A stretch of 64,000 nt of DNA, taken from contig OZ038526.1 of NCBI GenBank assembly GCA_964036665.1, forward strand, positions 32,178,001 to 32,242,000, read 5' to 3'. Source of the DNA: Gordius sp. MW1. Lineage: Eukaryota > Nematomorpha > Gordioida > Gordea > Gordiidae. Positions within the stretch are counted from its first letter, which is position 1, and each line of letters starts with the position of its first letter. The notes below the pieces were generated by a model. The model was not told where the DNA came from. It did not search any database and worked only from the letters and a program-made list of their open reading frames with translations. The position numbers and the translations under genes were made by a program. This document shows, in pieces, positions 12,701-27,700 of the stretch.

Positions 12701-15700
12701 ATCTCTACTCCGTATAAATGTAGCATATTTGCTATGCAATTTATGGGCATTATATGCAAAATGTTTATACAAATTTTCCATCTAATTAAAAAATATGGGC
12801 GAGAAAGGTGGGAAGGAATTTTATTTAATTAAAAAATTTGGCTTCTCCGGGTATTGAACACGAACCTCCACGTCAGGAAGCTGGTGAAAATAACTTGATA
12901 GCATCAGACATTAACGAACGGACAACAAAAACGAGCCCATAAATTGCATAGTAATTAATTTATCTTTGTTTATTATCAAATTGCAATTTTCTAAAGAATA
13001 AATATATAATATTGGATTAAAAATATACCTACATTTTCAACTTTTTTTCTCCGAAATGGGCAATTATCAGAATTTAGAAATTAGATTTTTTTAGTCATCA
13101 TATTAGTATTTATTTTTTTTTCAACTCACATTAATTTTTTTTGTCTACCCCTATATCATTTATGATAAAATTCAATAATACTATTTTATAAATAAAGACA
13201 TATTATCAAATAAATCACTAAATATATCCCTTACCCTTGCCTATATTAGATTTTGCACATATTACATTTTGCACAGAAGTGAAAAATAACAATTAAAATA
13301 TGGATATATGTATGCACGTATTGTGTCTAGTCCCATATTAACCAATAGGAATGTTCAATTGAGCGTCGTCGTTTTTTAAATGTGGACGTTTCAGATCATT
13401 ACAAAGGTCTATAAATACATACGTATCAAAAACCAATGGTCATTTTTTTCATTGGTCAGTACCAACAGATGGTCTATAAATCAATGTTAGACAAAAAAAA
13501 CGGAAAAAAAATTTTCGCTTTACACTTTGGCCAATGATTTTTTTTCTATGGGTCAGTAGCCAGTGGACGGCCAAAAAGGCATCAGAAACAATCATAAAAG
13601 TCAAAAAAAAAACGCAAAAATAAAATTTTCGATTCACACTTTGGCCAATGGTCATTTTTTCATTGGTCACTACCAACAGATACTCTATAAGTCAATGTTA
13701 GCCAAAAAAACGAGGAAAAAAATTTCACTTCATACTTTGGCCAATGGTCATTTTTTTCAGTGGTCAGTAGCCAGCGGACGGCCAAAAAGTCATATTATCA
13801 ATGGTATTAACAGAAACAATTATAAGAGTCAAAAAGAACGCAAAAATGAAATTTTCGATTCACACTTTGGCCAATGGTCATTTTTTTTCATTGGTCAGTA
13901 GCCAGCGGGCGTCCAAAAAGTCATATTATCAATGGTAGTAACAGGAACAATCATAAGAGTCAAAAAAAAATTTTGGCCTCTCCGGGTATCGAACCAGCAT
14001 TTAAAAGTCGAACTCACATCAGGAGAAGAGAGGCATAAGCCTTTGTAGGGGGGAGGGGCACAGGGACCAATATCAATAGAGGCATAGGCCCTTCTAGGGG
14101 AAGGCATAGGGTAATTATCAATGTTAGTAAAAAAAACGAAAAAAAATTTCGATTCACACTTTGGCCAATGGTCATTTTTTTCCATTGGTCAGGAGCAAGG
14201 GGACGGCCAAAAAGTCATATTATCAATGGTATTAACAAGAACATTATACAAATTTTCCTTTTAATTAAAAAAAACGGGATTCTACCCACATTAAAAATAG
14301 AGGCATAGGCTTTTGTAGGGGAGGGCCTAGGGTAAATATCAATGTTAACCAATTAAAAAACGAAAAATTAAAAATTTCGATTTATTTGGCCAATGGTCAT
14401 TTTTTTCATTGGTCAGTAGCCTGCGGACGGTCAAAAAGTCATATTATTAATGGTATTAACAAGAACATAATATTAATTTAATTTAAAAAAAAATAAATGT
14501 TATAGCTATACATAAGTGATATTATCTCAAAAATATTTTCAGGTCTAATAGCTCAGTGGATTAAACATCTGACTTAGCTTCAACAGATACTAGGTTCGAT
14601 TCCCGCACGTATCTCGTGTTAATTAAACTGCGAGGGAGATAGAGATGAGGTAGGTAGGGCACCTCTCGATAAAAATTCCCCTCCTTTTCTATACTGTGGG
14701 TGCAAGACATTCGGTGCCACTCGGTGCGTGACAAGACATCGGTAAACAAAATCAAAAGCGAGCCCATAAATTGCATAGCAATTAAAAATAATGCTATTTT
14801 TAATGTGTATAACTAACTAGATCAATTTAATTACGTTTTTTAAACCCTTTAATTAACCAAAATCCTTATTATAATCTATATAATAGCCTTTCCTTAATAG
14901 TGCACATTTCAAAATGGCGGAAAAATGGTAGACTTATTTAAAGTTGATGAGCAGTCTATCTAGTCTATATGCTTAACACGTGATAGTAAAAGGACTAAAA
15001 GATATGGCAACAAGCTCCTTTTTGTGTAAAAAACATTAAATCTTCAACATATGGAATATAATCAAATAAATTTACCCTAAATTTGGATACGAATGATTTT
15101 ACAGTCTAAATCTAGCTATAAAATAATTCACGCACACTCACTTAAGGTCTTAGTCTTTACTTCTAAGCTACAGGGCCGGCTCAGAGAACCATTGCTGACG
15201 CTAATTATTTTAAGACTGTACAAGCAAGATGGCCTTAGATCGGTGATTAAGTAAGTGAATTCATCTTTTCCATTAGGTGCAGGTGGCACCATAACTCTGA
15301 ACAAAGCGAGATTCGTGTATTCTCGGATAGTTTCTAACTCCCCGTCTTCTCTCGGCGCTCTGTTACATGTTTTATTAAACGCGAATTAATTTTAAAAACT
15401 ATTACATGATTCATGGGACTTCTTTTGATTTTAAAATACAAACTAATAGCAATTAATATCTCAATTGAATTTAAAAACAAAATGCTAAAGAAAAAACATA
15501 TGTAAGTATCGTTATTGAAAGTCGCATATATCATAAAACTTCGTTTATATAAAATGATAAAATTTAGCAGTTTTAAAAAAGTACGTGTTTTCAACGCATT
15601 TTAGCAAGTTTAAACACTTACAAAAAGTTAATACAAATTAAAAACTTATACAAAAATGACTTACAATTTAGATATTTTCCTTGTCATCTCTACAAGCTAG

Positions 15701-18700
15701 CTCTAGAAGCTAACAATCTCAACAAAAAACAACAGTAACCAGGGATAGCACTATAAAAATTTTGAAAAAATAAACGCAATTAATAATAAAAATCCAAAAC
15801 CCGATTGTCCTCTTTCACAAAAAATAACGCTTAAAAACCCAGTTTTTTACGTGTATTTTGGCTTGTGATTCGTAATATAAGCCAGCCGTATTATGAAAGA
15901 ATCGTAAAATCCCTTAGCAGGTGGCAACCAATTCAACTGAACAGTATGTTCTGTAGCAACTACTCTTAAGCTTTGCCGAGAAACCGTTTGGGGCGCTGCA
16001 TAAATTTTAATGCAAACTAAACACATTTTCAATAATATTTATTATTTATCAAATTATAATTAATATTTGCTATGCAAGAGGGAACTACCAAACTTCTTGA
16101 TGAGATAAAATCAACATTGATTGCATAGATAAATGGGGAAAGAAGCTCAAACTATAGTAGAGACTTTAAAATGCCTCAGAGTATCGAGTTATATATTAGG
16201 GGTAAATTTTTAAAATAAGGCATATTGAAAATATAATCATTAAGTTTAGACTTCAGAAAAATTTTATATAAACACAATTAAATTTTCACCCCAACCCCCA
16301 CGCTAAAAACATGTAAAGTCACTTTTTCACCCCGAACCCGACCCGGGGCACTCGTGGAAGTGTCCCTACTCACCCCGTTAAAAACTGTATAAATAATATT
16401 AAAATTACTGCAAACCTAAAAAATTTTAAACCTTTAAAACTAACTTTATTACAAAACAACATTTTCACAATTTAATAAAAACAACCTATCTTTTATATAC
16501 AAGAGTTGAAAATGGAAATTAAAATCAAGCCAATCTCATTAAAAATGCTAAAAAATTTTGATTTTTTAAAGGAGGGGGGCAGATGCCTTCCCTCCCTTGG
16601 TAACGCTATATATCATTAAATTAGTGTATAAATATAGAGTATATGTATTTAACGATTATTGAAATCTAAATTAATTTTACAAAAACAGATGAAATTTTCA
16701 CAAATTCAATCCAAATCTAAGGCATTATTACTTATACTAAATTGAATGGAAGGTTCGCAAGGGGGACTTTCTAGACCCTGGCTAAGCAAACTTTGGGTAA
16801 CGGTAAATACCGAACCGGGCGCCAAATCTCGCAGGGGTAAGAGGTGGTAGTGGGGCGGGGCCCCCGGAAAAATCAGCTGATGGCCGACATCTTGAATCAC
16901 GTGGCAGGGATGATCACGTGCCCGTGAGGTCTGGGCCGCCGGGACTAGGCGTTCGAACGAATATTCCGGAGCGATCCAGCTGCGAAAAACGAATCTGAGC
17001 GCAAAAAGTAAAAAATGAGAGAACAAAAATTTGGTAAAACTTCTATTTTTAATTTTCAAAAAAAATTCCGCATCACAACGCTTTAAATCGAAAATCATCT
17101 ACATAATTTAAATCTTAAAAATATTATTAAAAAAATGTCATTTTATATTTTGAACTTGCGATTAAGTTATTTTGCTCTTTTTTAATTGTTGGTCCTTTAA
17201 AAATATTTACAAAAAATCGACAAATTTCTGACAAAAACCATTAAATTTTTAAGAAAATTACAATCTTAATCTTAAAAAAATAACAGTCTTTTAATTGAAA
17301 AAATTACAAGCAATATTTTTAAAATTTCACGTTTTTTTCAAAAAATTTGGCAAAAAAATCAACAAATTTCTGACCAAAACCACCAAATTATAAATAAGGG
17401 CGAACATTAATGCAAGAGTGGCGAAGGCATGTAAATGGTCAGGGAGGGAGTAAGTTGCACGCGAAGGAAGGAGGGGGAAAGAGCGTTCATTTCTAAAAGC
17501 TTTGATTGATCACCCTTTTCTCTCCTACTTGTGTGCGGGAGGGGAGTCAAGATGTTCAAACATTTAAAGAAACGCTGTAATATAATAACTCGCACTCAAA
17601 AAAAGACATAAGAAAATGTCTAGTATATTTCAAGATGGCCCCCGTTTTAGAAAACTTGATATTTTCAGGAGGGGAAAGTTTACTTGTGAAATTGAAAGAA
17701 TCCAAATTCCGGCTGGGTGTAGGCAATGCCGAAGTCATGGTAGGCAAACATCGAGGAACTACATATAGGAGCTATATTAAAAAGTAAAGCAAAGTAAAAC
17801 AGTGGTTTTGACGTAAATATTCTTATTATTGTCATTGATGGAATTGACGATGGATTACATCATAATAATTTTAGTTTTAATTCTTATTTTTTGCGATTTT
17901 ATTTTTAAATTTTAAATCTTATAATAAAATTTTGCATAAATTTTATCAATTTGTATTGGACATAGAGTTTTAGGGTCATCCGTAGGTTAGATTCAGATTA
18001 AAAAAGCATTTTTTCCCCATTTTAATTAAAAATCGTTAAATAAAACACAAATATAGCTAAATAATGGTAAATATATTTATCGAGTCGGGTTCGTATTCGC
18101 AGTGAAGTAACCTATGTATTTATTGTACACTAACTTAACATGATCAATATCAGCGGCTATCTTAATTATTTCTTTAGTTATAAATTTAATTCTAAATAAA
18201 TCAGCTGAATTTCTAGTAAATTTTTCATGTAAAAAAGAATGAAAAAAGATGAAAAACTCACGGACGTCCAGCTCGATGGCACTAGAGTTGGTTAGCCTTA
18301 AGCTTGGAACCCCATTCTGAACTGCGTACACTTCAAACCTATCATGAAATATGCAAAATCCATCTGGTTAAGCATTATTATGTATATAACAAAAAATTCC
18401 ATTTTTTGAAAAAGGTGCCGAAAGAGGGATTTGAACCCGCGAGCTCTTGTTTAAAGACAAAGCTTATTATACCAACTACGGCCCCACGCCCCGTCTTAAT
18501 ACACGATTCAACTTCAAAGCGCCATATTTTTTTTTGTCTAAATACGCGATTTACATGTCGTGGAATCAACAATTTTAGTTTAGGTGCCACGTGAATATGC
18601 ATTAGTAAGCGCAATTAAAGGATAAATATTTGTTTTATGAGCAAAAATACCAAAACAAATCAAAAATGGCGTGACGCTCGTATTAAGACGCGGCTATGTT

Positions 18701-21700
18701 TTAGCATGCATTCGCTTTTCCAATCTAGATTCAAAATCGCGTATTAAGACACACCCTTATGTATATAAATATTTAAAAATAAGGCACAATTTAATGGATA
18801 TAGTAACTCGTTCCTAGACGCCACTTAACTACGGTGGATATAAATTTGCTGAATCTATCAGCTCCTTCAACCTCATCTCTTCTACGGAGAGAAGAAAAGT
18901 AGAAATGTATAAATACCTACATATTCCGTTTTTGTCCCAGTAGTGACCACGACCCTGGTTATTAAGGACACGTGGGTAGCCAATATTTCAAACAAATATC
19001 AAAACACCGAAGAATTTTTGATTAGGTAAAGCAGAAAATCACAATGAAAAAATCGTGAAATCCGATACGTTTTCGATCTCTCTATGCCGAGGCTCCATCA
19101 ATTCAATATAACTGGTGTATATGTATATTTGGGACCGGGTCAAATTAGCAGAAAAAATAGCCAAATTGGTCAGAACTCATCAAGATCAAGATTGGTCAGG
19201 AGGGTTAGGGTTTTCGGTTGGCGTTTTAGGTTAGGGTTATTTGCACATCAAATTCCCTCCCTATTGGAGATTTAATTCTAATATATTGATAATCTAAAAA
19301 AATATTTTTCTGCTATTTTTTCATCATTCTGCTATTTTGACCCCGACTCGTATATTTATACTAATTTTCGCCATATATCTTATAGTTGACAATGGAAAGG
19401 CGCTAAGGCTATGTAAAAATAAATTTGGACACTGGGGTATTCCAATTCCAAGTCAAATCGATCATAAAAAAGCGTTTTTCAACTTATCCCCTCAGATTTT
19501 TATAAAATTGATTGTAAAAACTATGGATATATGAAATTTTGAAAGTTTCAACTCATTTAGACCAACATTTTTTTAGTTGTGGGGGGGGGGGGGGTAAAGG
19601 TCAAAAATCGATCTTTTGCGATATTCGGTCATGACGCTAAATTCGATAATTTTTTGAATTAATTTGCCCCCTTAATCATAAAATCTTGTTGTACTTACAG
19701 GTAAAAACTGTCTCAATAGAAAAATTTTTTGGCGTCGATTGGTCATCTGATAATGGATGCAATGGCCAAAATGTCATTTCTACCGTTGGGTTGTCCCAAA
19801 CTTATAAAATTTGAAATAAAAATAGGTTTGGCGATTTGACCTGTATATTCTCTCGCTCTACTTTTGAGTAACTATTATCTAATTTGTGTTTAATAAGCCT
19901 AATAACCCCGTTTGATTTAAATCATCTATCGTGCTTTTAATTTTATTTCTCAAATTTTTTTTCTGCTTTATATCTTATGCTATAATTTACTAAATTTCAC
20001 CACGGCTGACGATATAAATATCAAATAAACTTCGAAGAGAATATTTATATACACGGGCGTAGCCAGCATTGGAATCAGAGGGGGGGGCAATAATGATTTG
20101 GGGAGGGGCTAAATGATCATTTTTTGAACTTTTAGCCATAATATTAATAAATTTCAACAAATTTTTGGATTAAGGCGGGGGGCAGCCGCACCTCCCTGCC
20201 CCCTCCCTTGGCTACACCCGTGTTTATAAAAAAACACAAAATAAATAAAAGGTAAAGATGATTTGATATTACCTATATCGCATTCCGGAACATAAATGCA
20301 AAAGCAGGGATTCGGGGATTTCCTTTGAATCTTTAATTTTGCCGATCCATATCATTTCTTCATTCCTAAGCCCCGTTTCATTAGAGACAATTGCCAGAGT
20401 TTTATTAACAATGAAACCACTCACCTCCTTACCTATAAATTAAAAGCATATTTTACGAGCAAGAGAGATATCTATTTGAAGTCTTTTACATAAATTCAAT
20501 TTTTTAAAAGTAAATTATCTAAAATTAATAAGGGGCATATAGTAAGCAGGGAGACTAATGATTTAAATGGAATAGTACAGGACACGGAGGTACCGGGAAA
20601 GAGAGGGAGAGGATGACCTCGTGTCACGTGGAAAGGGCAAGTTGATAAGGTTATGAAACATAAGAGATTAGTCAAGACATGGCACTGACCCGGTCAAGAT
20701 GGAAGAAACTTACTAAAACAAACCCCACGACTGTGGGACCAAATAAATGATAAAGAAGAAGAAGTAATTATTTAAAATAAGAATTATGAAAGTAAAACTG
20801 AAAACCACAAATTTAAGCTAAACCAAATTTAAACAGCGCATTCAGTGATATTTTCATGAGACATAAGTAGTGTTGTAAAAACGGCTCGATTTTGTTTGGT
20901 CGACCTTTAATTTTAGTCGACTAAACATAAACAGACCAAAAAATTTTGGGTGATAATTCTTAGTCGCATGAACAGACCATAGGTTTTTTGGTCAAATCTT
21001 TGGTCTGTTTATGTTTAGTCGACTTAAACCAAAGGTAGACCAAACAAAACCCAGCCGTTTTTACAACACTAAACATGTGTTTGGGCTAAACCTTGAATTT
21101 TGTTGTAAATATAAATATAAAACAATTACTTAACACGTTTAATGAAATTTAGTAACGATAACAATGAAATACCAAAGCTCCTCCAGGAAATTAGGTATGG
21201 AATCAGATGATCATTTTGAACTAGACCTCGGGCCAAATCTTGATAAACTCCACAAATATTCCTATCAGCTGTTTCATTAGCAATTCCGAAATCTCGGAGG
21301 TTTTGGCCCACATCGAGCCTCGAGATGTAGGATTGGCCGGTTGCAGTGGGCTCGCAATGCAGTCGTCGGTGATCAGTTGATTGTTGCGACGTCACAAAAT
21401 ATAGCGCCGTAGACAAAAATTGATCGACGACGGTACCGTCCGGGCGGTGGAGGGATCGAAATGACGGGAAACAGAATTTGCCAGGTGATACACACGTGAT
21501 CAAATGAATAATTCGATGGCTCTGATTGGTCGCCCACCCTCCCAGTTCTCCGATGGTGAGGTTCGAGGGTGCAATTGGAGCTAAAAGATCAAATTAGACG
21601 TATAATTAAAAAAAAAATAAATTAAAAAATTTTTTTTGTGGTAATCCAAAAAAACTAGCCTGCTCCCTATAATTATTGTCGAGATTATGCCTTTACGTAA

Positions 21701-24700
21701 TATAGTGTGGTCATATAATACTTTCATTTTCCAAATATTTATAAAAAAAAGTCTCAGATCACACATGTTATATAACCTGGTTTTAACTTTCAAAAAACTA
21801 GTGCATGATTTAAAAACGGATTCAAGCCATTTAGGCCATGATTCGTGTCATTTTTGAAAAATCAACTCAATTCAGTCTAGGCATTAGTGCTATAAAAATA
21901 CCTGGGTTTTGTTTGATCGACCTTTGAATAAACTATGACTAACTCCCGACTCAACAAAAACAGACCACAATCCCCTGGTCTCTTCTTTCAAATTCGACTA
22001 AGCCTAGTGGTCGACAATGAAAAACAGACCAAAACCTTCAGCCTGTTTTTGTTTAGTAGACTAGCACCAAAGGCCGAACAAACAAAACCCAAGTTTTTCA
22101 CGAATATTGTCATAGCCACTAACTAGTCTATCCAAAATATAAAACTAATTATAATTTTGAGTCGGCCCATTATTTATAAAAAACATACATATAAAAATCG
22201 ATAAGAAAGATAAGCTTTCCTATTAAATTACCCATAGTCCAAGATGCCAATAATGGAGGGGACCACACAATTTTATCACTGTTCACGGTATCTAGAGTGG
22301 ATAACCAAGGGGAACCACTTTTTACAAAACATTCATAACTATGACCCGGCAGCAAATCATTTATTTCCACGATCCATTCCCCAGTCCCGGGCACCCGCTT
22401 GATTTGTGGCATTAAAGGATTTTCCTCCATTCCTTTTTTCTTTAATTCAACGCTGAAAACCAAAATAAAATTTAACGGCAACAAATAAATAAATATACAT
22501 TAAGAAATACAAATAGTCAACAATATATATTGTTGTAACTTGTAATAATAACGCTCCGTTGGCTAGGTGGGGTCCATGAGGACCCCAAGCGGTTTATAAA
22601 TGTGGTACAAATTAAGTTAGTGATTGTTATAATTTCATTTTTTAGTAGCTTAATAAAATTTATCCTAGAATGTATCTGCAAAGTTTGGCTTGTTTTTATC
22701 AAATAGTTTTTAAGATACAGCGTGTTTTAGATGCCCGGGGTCTTCCAGGACCCCACCTTCCACAATATGAAACAAAAAAAATTTTCAATATTTTTTTTGA
22801 AATTTTTATTATAAACCATTATTCTTAACCTATTTGTAAAGAAATTTTTTCTAACCATTTCCTTTTATTTGAGATATTTAAATTTTAAACATGTTTATTT
22901 TTCCTCGTGGTATTTCAAAATGCTCATTTGCTTAAATTTTCTTGTGCACTCTGATATTTAAACATATCTAACATTAAAAAGTGCTATATATTTGATATTT
23001 TTTGTCTGAAGATGGTATATAAATATAATAAAATAAAATTTTATCAAGTGGTCCCAATCAAATAAATAAACATTAAATACTAGTTTGAGGAGTTTATACT
23101 TTATAGTTAATATAATAGTAGCCTAGGATTTAATAGACTAATTACTAATACCTGTTTATAAAGTAACTGAATTAAAACTTTATTGTAAATTTAAAACAAA
23201 TCAAATTTGATATTAAATATTTGTAGGTTTTTTTGATATTGACTGTTTTTATAGCCTTATATGATGTTTGTTTTAAAGAAATTAAACTATTTTGCAACGG
23301 GCTTTTAGCGGGCCTCAGTTTAATCTAGGCCCGGCCCGAGCCCGTTTGGGAATTGAACGGCCCGTCCAGGCCCGGGCCCGTTTATTTTTTTTAAACCTAA
23401 AGCCCGGCCCGGCCCGGCCCGCGTTTTATATGATCTTATGAATCAAATTATGAAATTGGGGGGAAAAAATTGTTATGGCTAAATATAGTCACATAGGGGG
23501 AAATTTTGGGGGTTGTACTAATTGCAATTATAAAATTGTAACCACTTGTTCAAATACTCAGAGTAACACATCAATTTACAGATAAGAGTTAAGGTATTAC
23601 GCTTATAAAGTTTTAAATGTTTATATCATAATACAACAAAGTTATAGCTATTTAAGGTCTGGGGTCATCATGAGCCAGCCCCTTTACCATCCGTGTTAGG
23701 ATTTTGACCTGACCAACGGAGGGTGTATGTTGTAGAAACGGCGAGGTTTGGTTTGGTCGACCTGTGGTTATAGTTGATTAAACATAAAAAGGCCAAAAGA
23801 AGTTTTATGAGCTGTTTCAGTCCAGAGTTGATCGTTAATCTCACTTAAACCAAAGGTCGACCAATCAAAACCCAGCCCCTTTTTACGACACTGTGTTGTG
23901 TATGTGAATGAAGTGTTTAGGGAGAAGGTGTCCATTAAAAGTAGCCAGACGTGGAAATGTAATAACAAGAAGGCGAGACGATGACAGCTGATTGGCAAAG
24001 ACGATCGAGGAAAATACGTAGGCTTAGAAGTCCTGAGTGTTGGAAAATAACACTGTACCTACCCAGAAGAAAAAGAACCTCGGAAGATATAACAGAAAAG
24101 GGATTGTTTAATTATTATGTTTTTAGAAGGCTTGTCTTAATATCGGATTAAGATTCAAATCGCGCGAATTTATCTTTGTCCAAATATCCGATTCAATTTC
24201 ATTGATCAAACTAGGTTGCAATTATTAATATTTTGTTTTTTGATAGTTAAAACTTTTTTTTTGTTTATTTCAACTCTTGAGCTTAAATCCAAACTTTGCC
24301 GACCCCTAAAAATTTAAAACTAAGACATTTAAGCTTAGGAAAAATTTTGCATCTTACAAAATCGCTGTTATGCTATGCGGCTGAAATGTAAATCTGCTGT
24401 GAATTCGAAGTTAACACACGGCTATGTTACAACCCGTACGACGATTTTTGCTGCGCAGCAAAATCCGATATTAAGACAAGCCCTAAGTCCCAAGCAACAT
24501 TTTATTATAAATTCCCTAATTATGATATCTTGAATAAGGTGAAGTTTTTTGATTCCGGTGGATTAATTTGGACTTAAAAATGATAAAATTATAATAAGCG
24601 TATACAATACAAATGTAATAGAATCCTTATAATACTCGAGGACTAGGGAGGAGGCAGTCAGGGTACATGCTTTAAACGGTGGTATGTTTAGCGTTATTAC

Positions 24701-27700
24701 GAAAGTTGAGATATTGCTTTGGAAGCCGCTCATATCTTTCAATTCCAAAGCTATGGGTGCTGTTTGTGTATCAAAATTAAAAATAAAAAATTTAAAAAGA
24801 TTGATAAAAAAGTTAAGAATTAATTTATATTTTTCCAAAATTTCTATCTAATTCAAGCTGAAGAATTTATAAGAAGCTCTATATAAAGTCAAGGAAATGT
24901 CAAAATTTTAGGGCCAAAATAGACCAATGATTTTTATAACTGTATTGTAAAGTCGAATGTTTTTAAACTTTGGCTATTAATAAATTTTATACGAGGGATT
25001 CAAGGTTAAAAATATTTGTTCATATTTCTTATAATTTAAGCATTTTCTTTTTTGGATAAAATTTTTTTATAATAAACATAATAAAAGCTTGTGAAAATAG
25101 GACTGTCCCAGGCACCTATCGTAAAAGGGGCTGTAACGTAATCGCTCTTAACCACCAGTTTTTCCACGTCAATCATAATCCTAGCTAGAGACAGGAGGTA
25201 CATACAGGGGGGTAGTGGCGTTTTCAATGAATCGAGATCGAAAGTTTTAAGTAAATCCGAGATTTGTGTTTTAAAAACCAATGAATTTTCATCGTTTACC
25301 ATAGCTAGATTGTTATCTTTGCCCAAATCTTGACGGCTCACTCTAAGCTGTGTTAACATTTATTCAAAAAATATATATTAAAAATCATACAAGCTAATAG
25401 CTTTCATTTTATATACCAAGATACCGAAAAACACTAAAAAAACTTGGCTACAAATTTCCAAATTTTCTCTTCTTTATAAAATAATAAACCCGTATTTACA
25501 ATATTTAACCTAAAAATAGCGAAGTTTTATAATAAATATCCATTAAATATTTAGAAACTCAATACCATAACCCTTGTTTTTACCAGCTTTCAATCTCACA
25601 AATTAAAATTAAAATTTCACTAAAAAAACTTATTTAAAAACTAAAAAATGCTTTAATATTTAACAAAAGCAAATTTTAGAAAATATATGAAACTTGAGGA
25701 TATAATGACACTGGTTAACAAATAATAGACTCCAACCGGGTAACTATTAACAGATTTTAATGTAGTTTTTCGCGGTGATCACGAATATATTTAGTTAATT
25801 TTTTCCCTAAACGTCGAGTTTTTAAACTCGACGTTTAGGGAAAAAATTAATTACATATATTCGTGATCACCGCGAAAAACTACACCAAAATCTGCAAACA
25901 ATTTGCCGATTGATATTTCTTGTTAAACCGTGATATTCAAAAATTTATCAAATTTTCAATTCTTACCTACATATATGTTCTCATATAAGTAATGATAAAA
26001 TTGATATGTAAAATTGAAACTTCATATATAGTTTTCCCTGCGCATGTATCTGCCTGATTATCTATGCCAGATTCCCAGCTAAATTTTATTTGACCATCCA
26101 ATTGATTATTTTCCTGGTATATAGCCACTAGCGCTACTGGAACCAGGGGTGCTGAAAATAACAAAAAATTATGCTAAACTATAACAATTCTGCTATTTTC
26201 AACTAATATTTGTAAATAATTTATTTATTTTGTTTTAATAAATAAATATTTTTATTATAAATTCGTGATAAATAAATAGATGTGTATGTTTACGAGTGTA
26301 GACGAGTCGAGTATGTTTTTGATAGAGCGAGTTATTGCGATATACATCTAGCTGCACGTTATATTGGGTACAGGGCTTCAAATCTTTTATCAAATGTTCC
26401 TTCGTTGGTCTAAAAAGTAGAGCGAAACACAACCATAAAAACTTGGATAACAATAAATAAATTAAAAAATTTTTAATTCTCAAAATTTATCTCTAATATT
26501 TGTATTCTAATTTAATCGAATTAAGGCGAAATTCGACAAATCATTTTTAAAGCATATATTAACATTTATTTTAAAATTTTTATAAGTAAAATTTTAAAGA
26601 CCTTTTATTTAATGGTAAATTCACGCATATGCAATATAATGCCATTCAGATAATTTAAAAGGTATTTTCTTAAAATCATCCACATCTTATAGCTAAATTT
26701 TTTAATAGCAAGCTAGAATAACTAAACTTAAAAACAGCCTAGTTTAAATTAATTTTTTGAACACACTTATGCAGTTTTTTAAATTAAAATATAAACTTAT
26801 ACCTTTTTAACAATAAGAATATTTACTGAAATTTCAACATGCTTAAACTGTCCACATAAATGAAACGATTTAACATGAAAAATACTAAGAAGATTTATGA
26901 AATAAAATTACAAATAATTTATTAAATAACTTGTCACTTAATAACCATTATTCATAGATAAAAACCTTCATTTATAAAATTTTCATCAGAAATTAAATTT
27001 CATCTATATATTTGTAGAGAATACATAAAAAAAAAATCAAAAATATAAGCAGAAGATTTTTAAAAACAAACCTTTTACATATTCATCATTTCAAATTGCA
27101 ATGTATAAAACTAACCATCAAGCTAAAAGTAAAATTCACAAATCTCTGTATTTTATATTAATTTTATTTAGTTTTATTACCCAGGATTATTATTTAAACA
27201 GATTGTAATTCTCTAGAAATATCATTATAATTGATTTTTAATAATAAATTTATTATACAAAATGATACAAACTTTGTAAAAAAAACTTCCACTTCTCTAG
27301 TTGAAGTTGACACGTTTAAAAAGTAAATATCTTGCATAGGTAATGCATCATTTAATGGTCTTTGGGAAAATGAACAATCTAATAAGAAAGAATTTGCGGT
27401 GACATCTTTAACAATTAACATTTCACGATTGCTTTGTTCTTCTCCATCTATTACTACATCTTTTAAAACTTAAAAATAAATAAGTATAATAAATAAATGC
27501 ATAAACAAATAAATGAATAATTAATTAAAATAAAAAATCAAATAAAATAGTAAATTTAGTTACTTTTTGTCAAATTTAATATAGCGGGTCTGCTATAAGT
27601 TAGATGCGATGATAGCCAAAATCCGCTCACACATTCCACTTTAATCGAGGTCGTTATGTTAGTGATGTTAAGCAAATCTTAAAAACCACACAAACAAAAA

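Noticed and set aside
13449-14185. Several long frames on both strands between 13449 and 14185
   Set aside because: They cross the tandem array; their length follows from a repeat with few stops. The peptides are the same repeat read again (NGHFFIGHY-like, [11 protein letters not shown]-like).
14561-14776. 71-codon minus-strand frame
   Set aside because: It is antisense to the tRNA-derived SINE.
17556-17747. Longer frame [18 protein letters not shown] over the exon 17684-17771
   Set aside because: It is in another frame from the one that fits the phases on both sides (phase 1 in, phase 2 out).
18304-18594. Frame with [14 protein letters not shown]
   Set aside because: This peptide arises from the antisense of a tRNA-like sequence (FEPASS-type peptides are a known artefact of tRNA genes).
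22517-22702. 61-codon frame in a phosphatase intron
   Set aside because: No splice sites that keep frame with neighbouring exons and no FN3 pattern.
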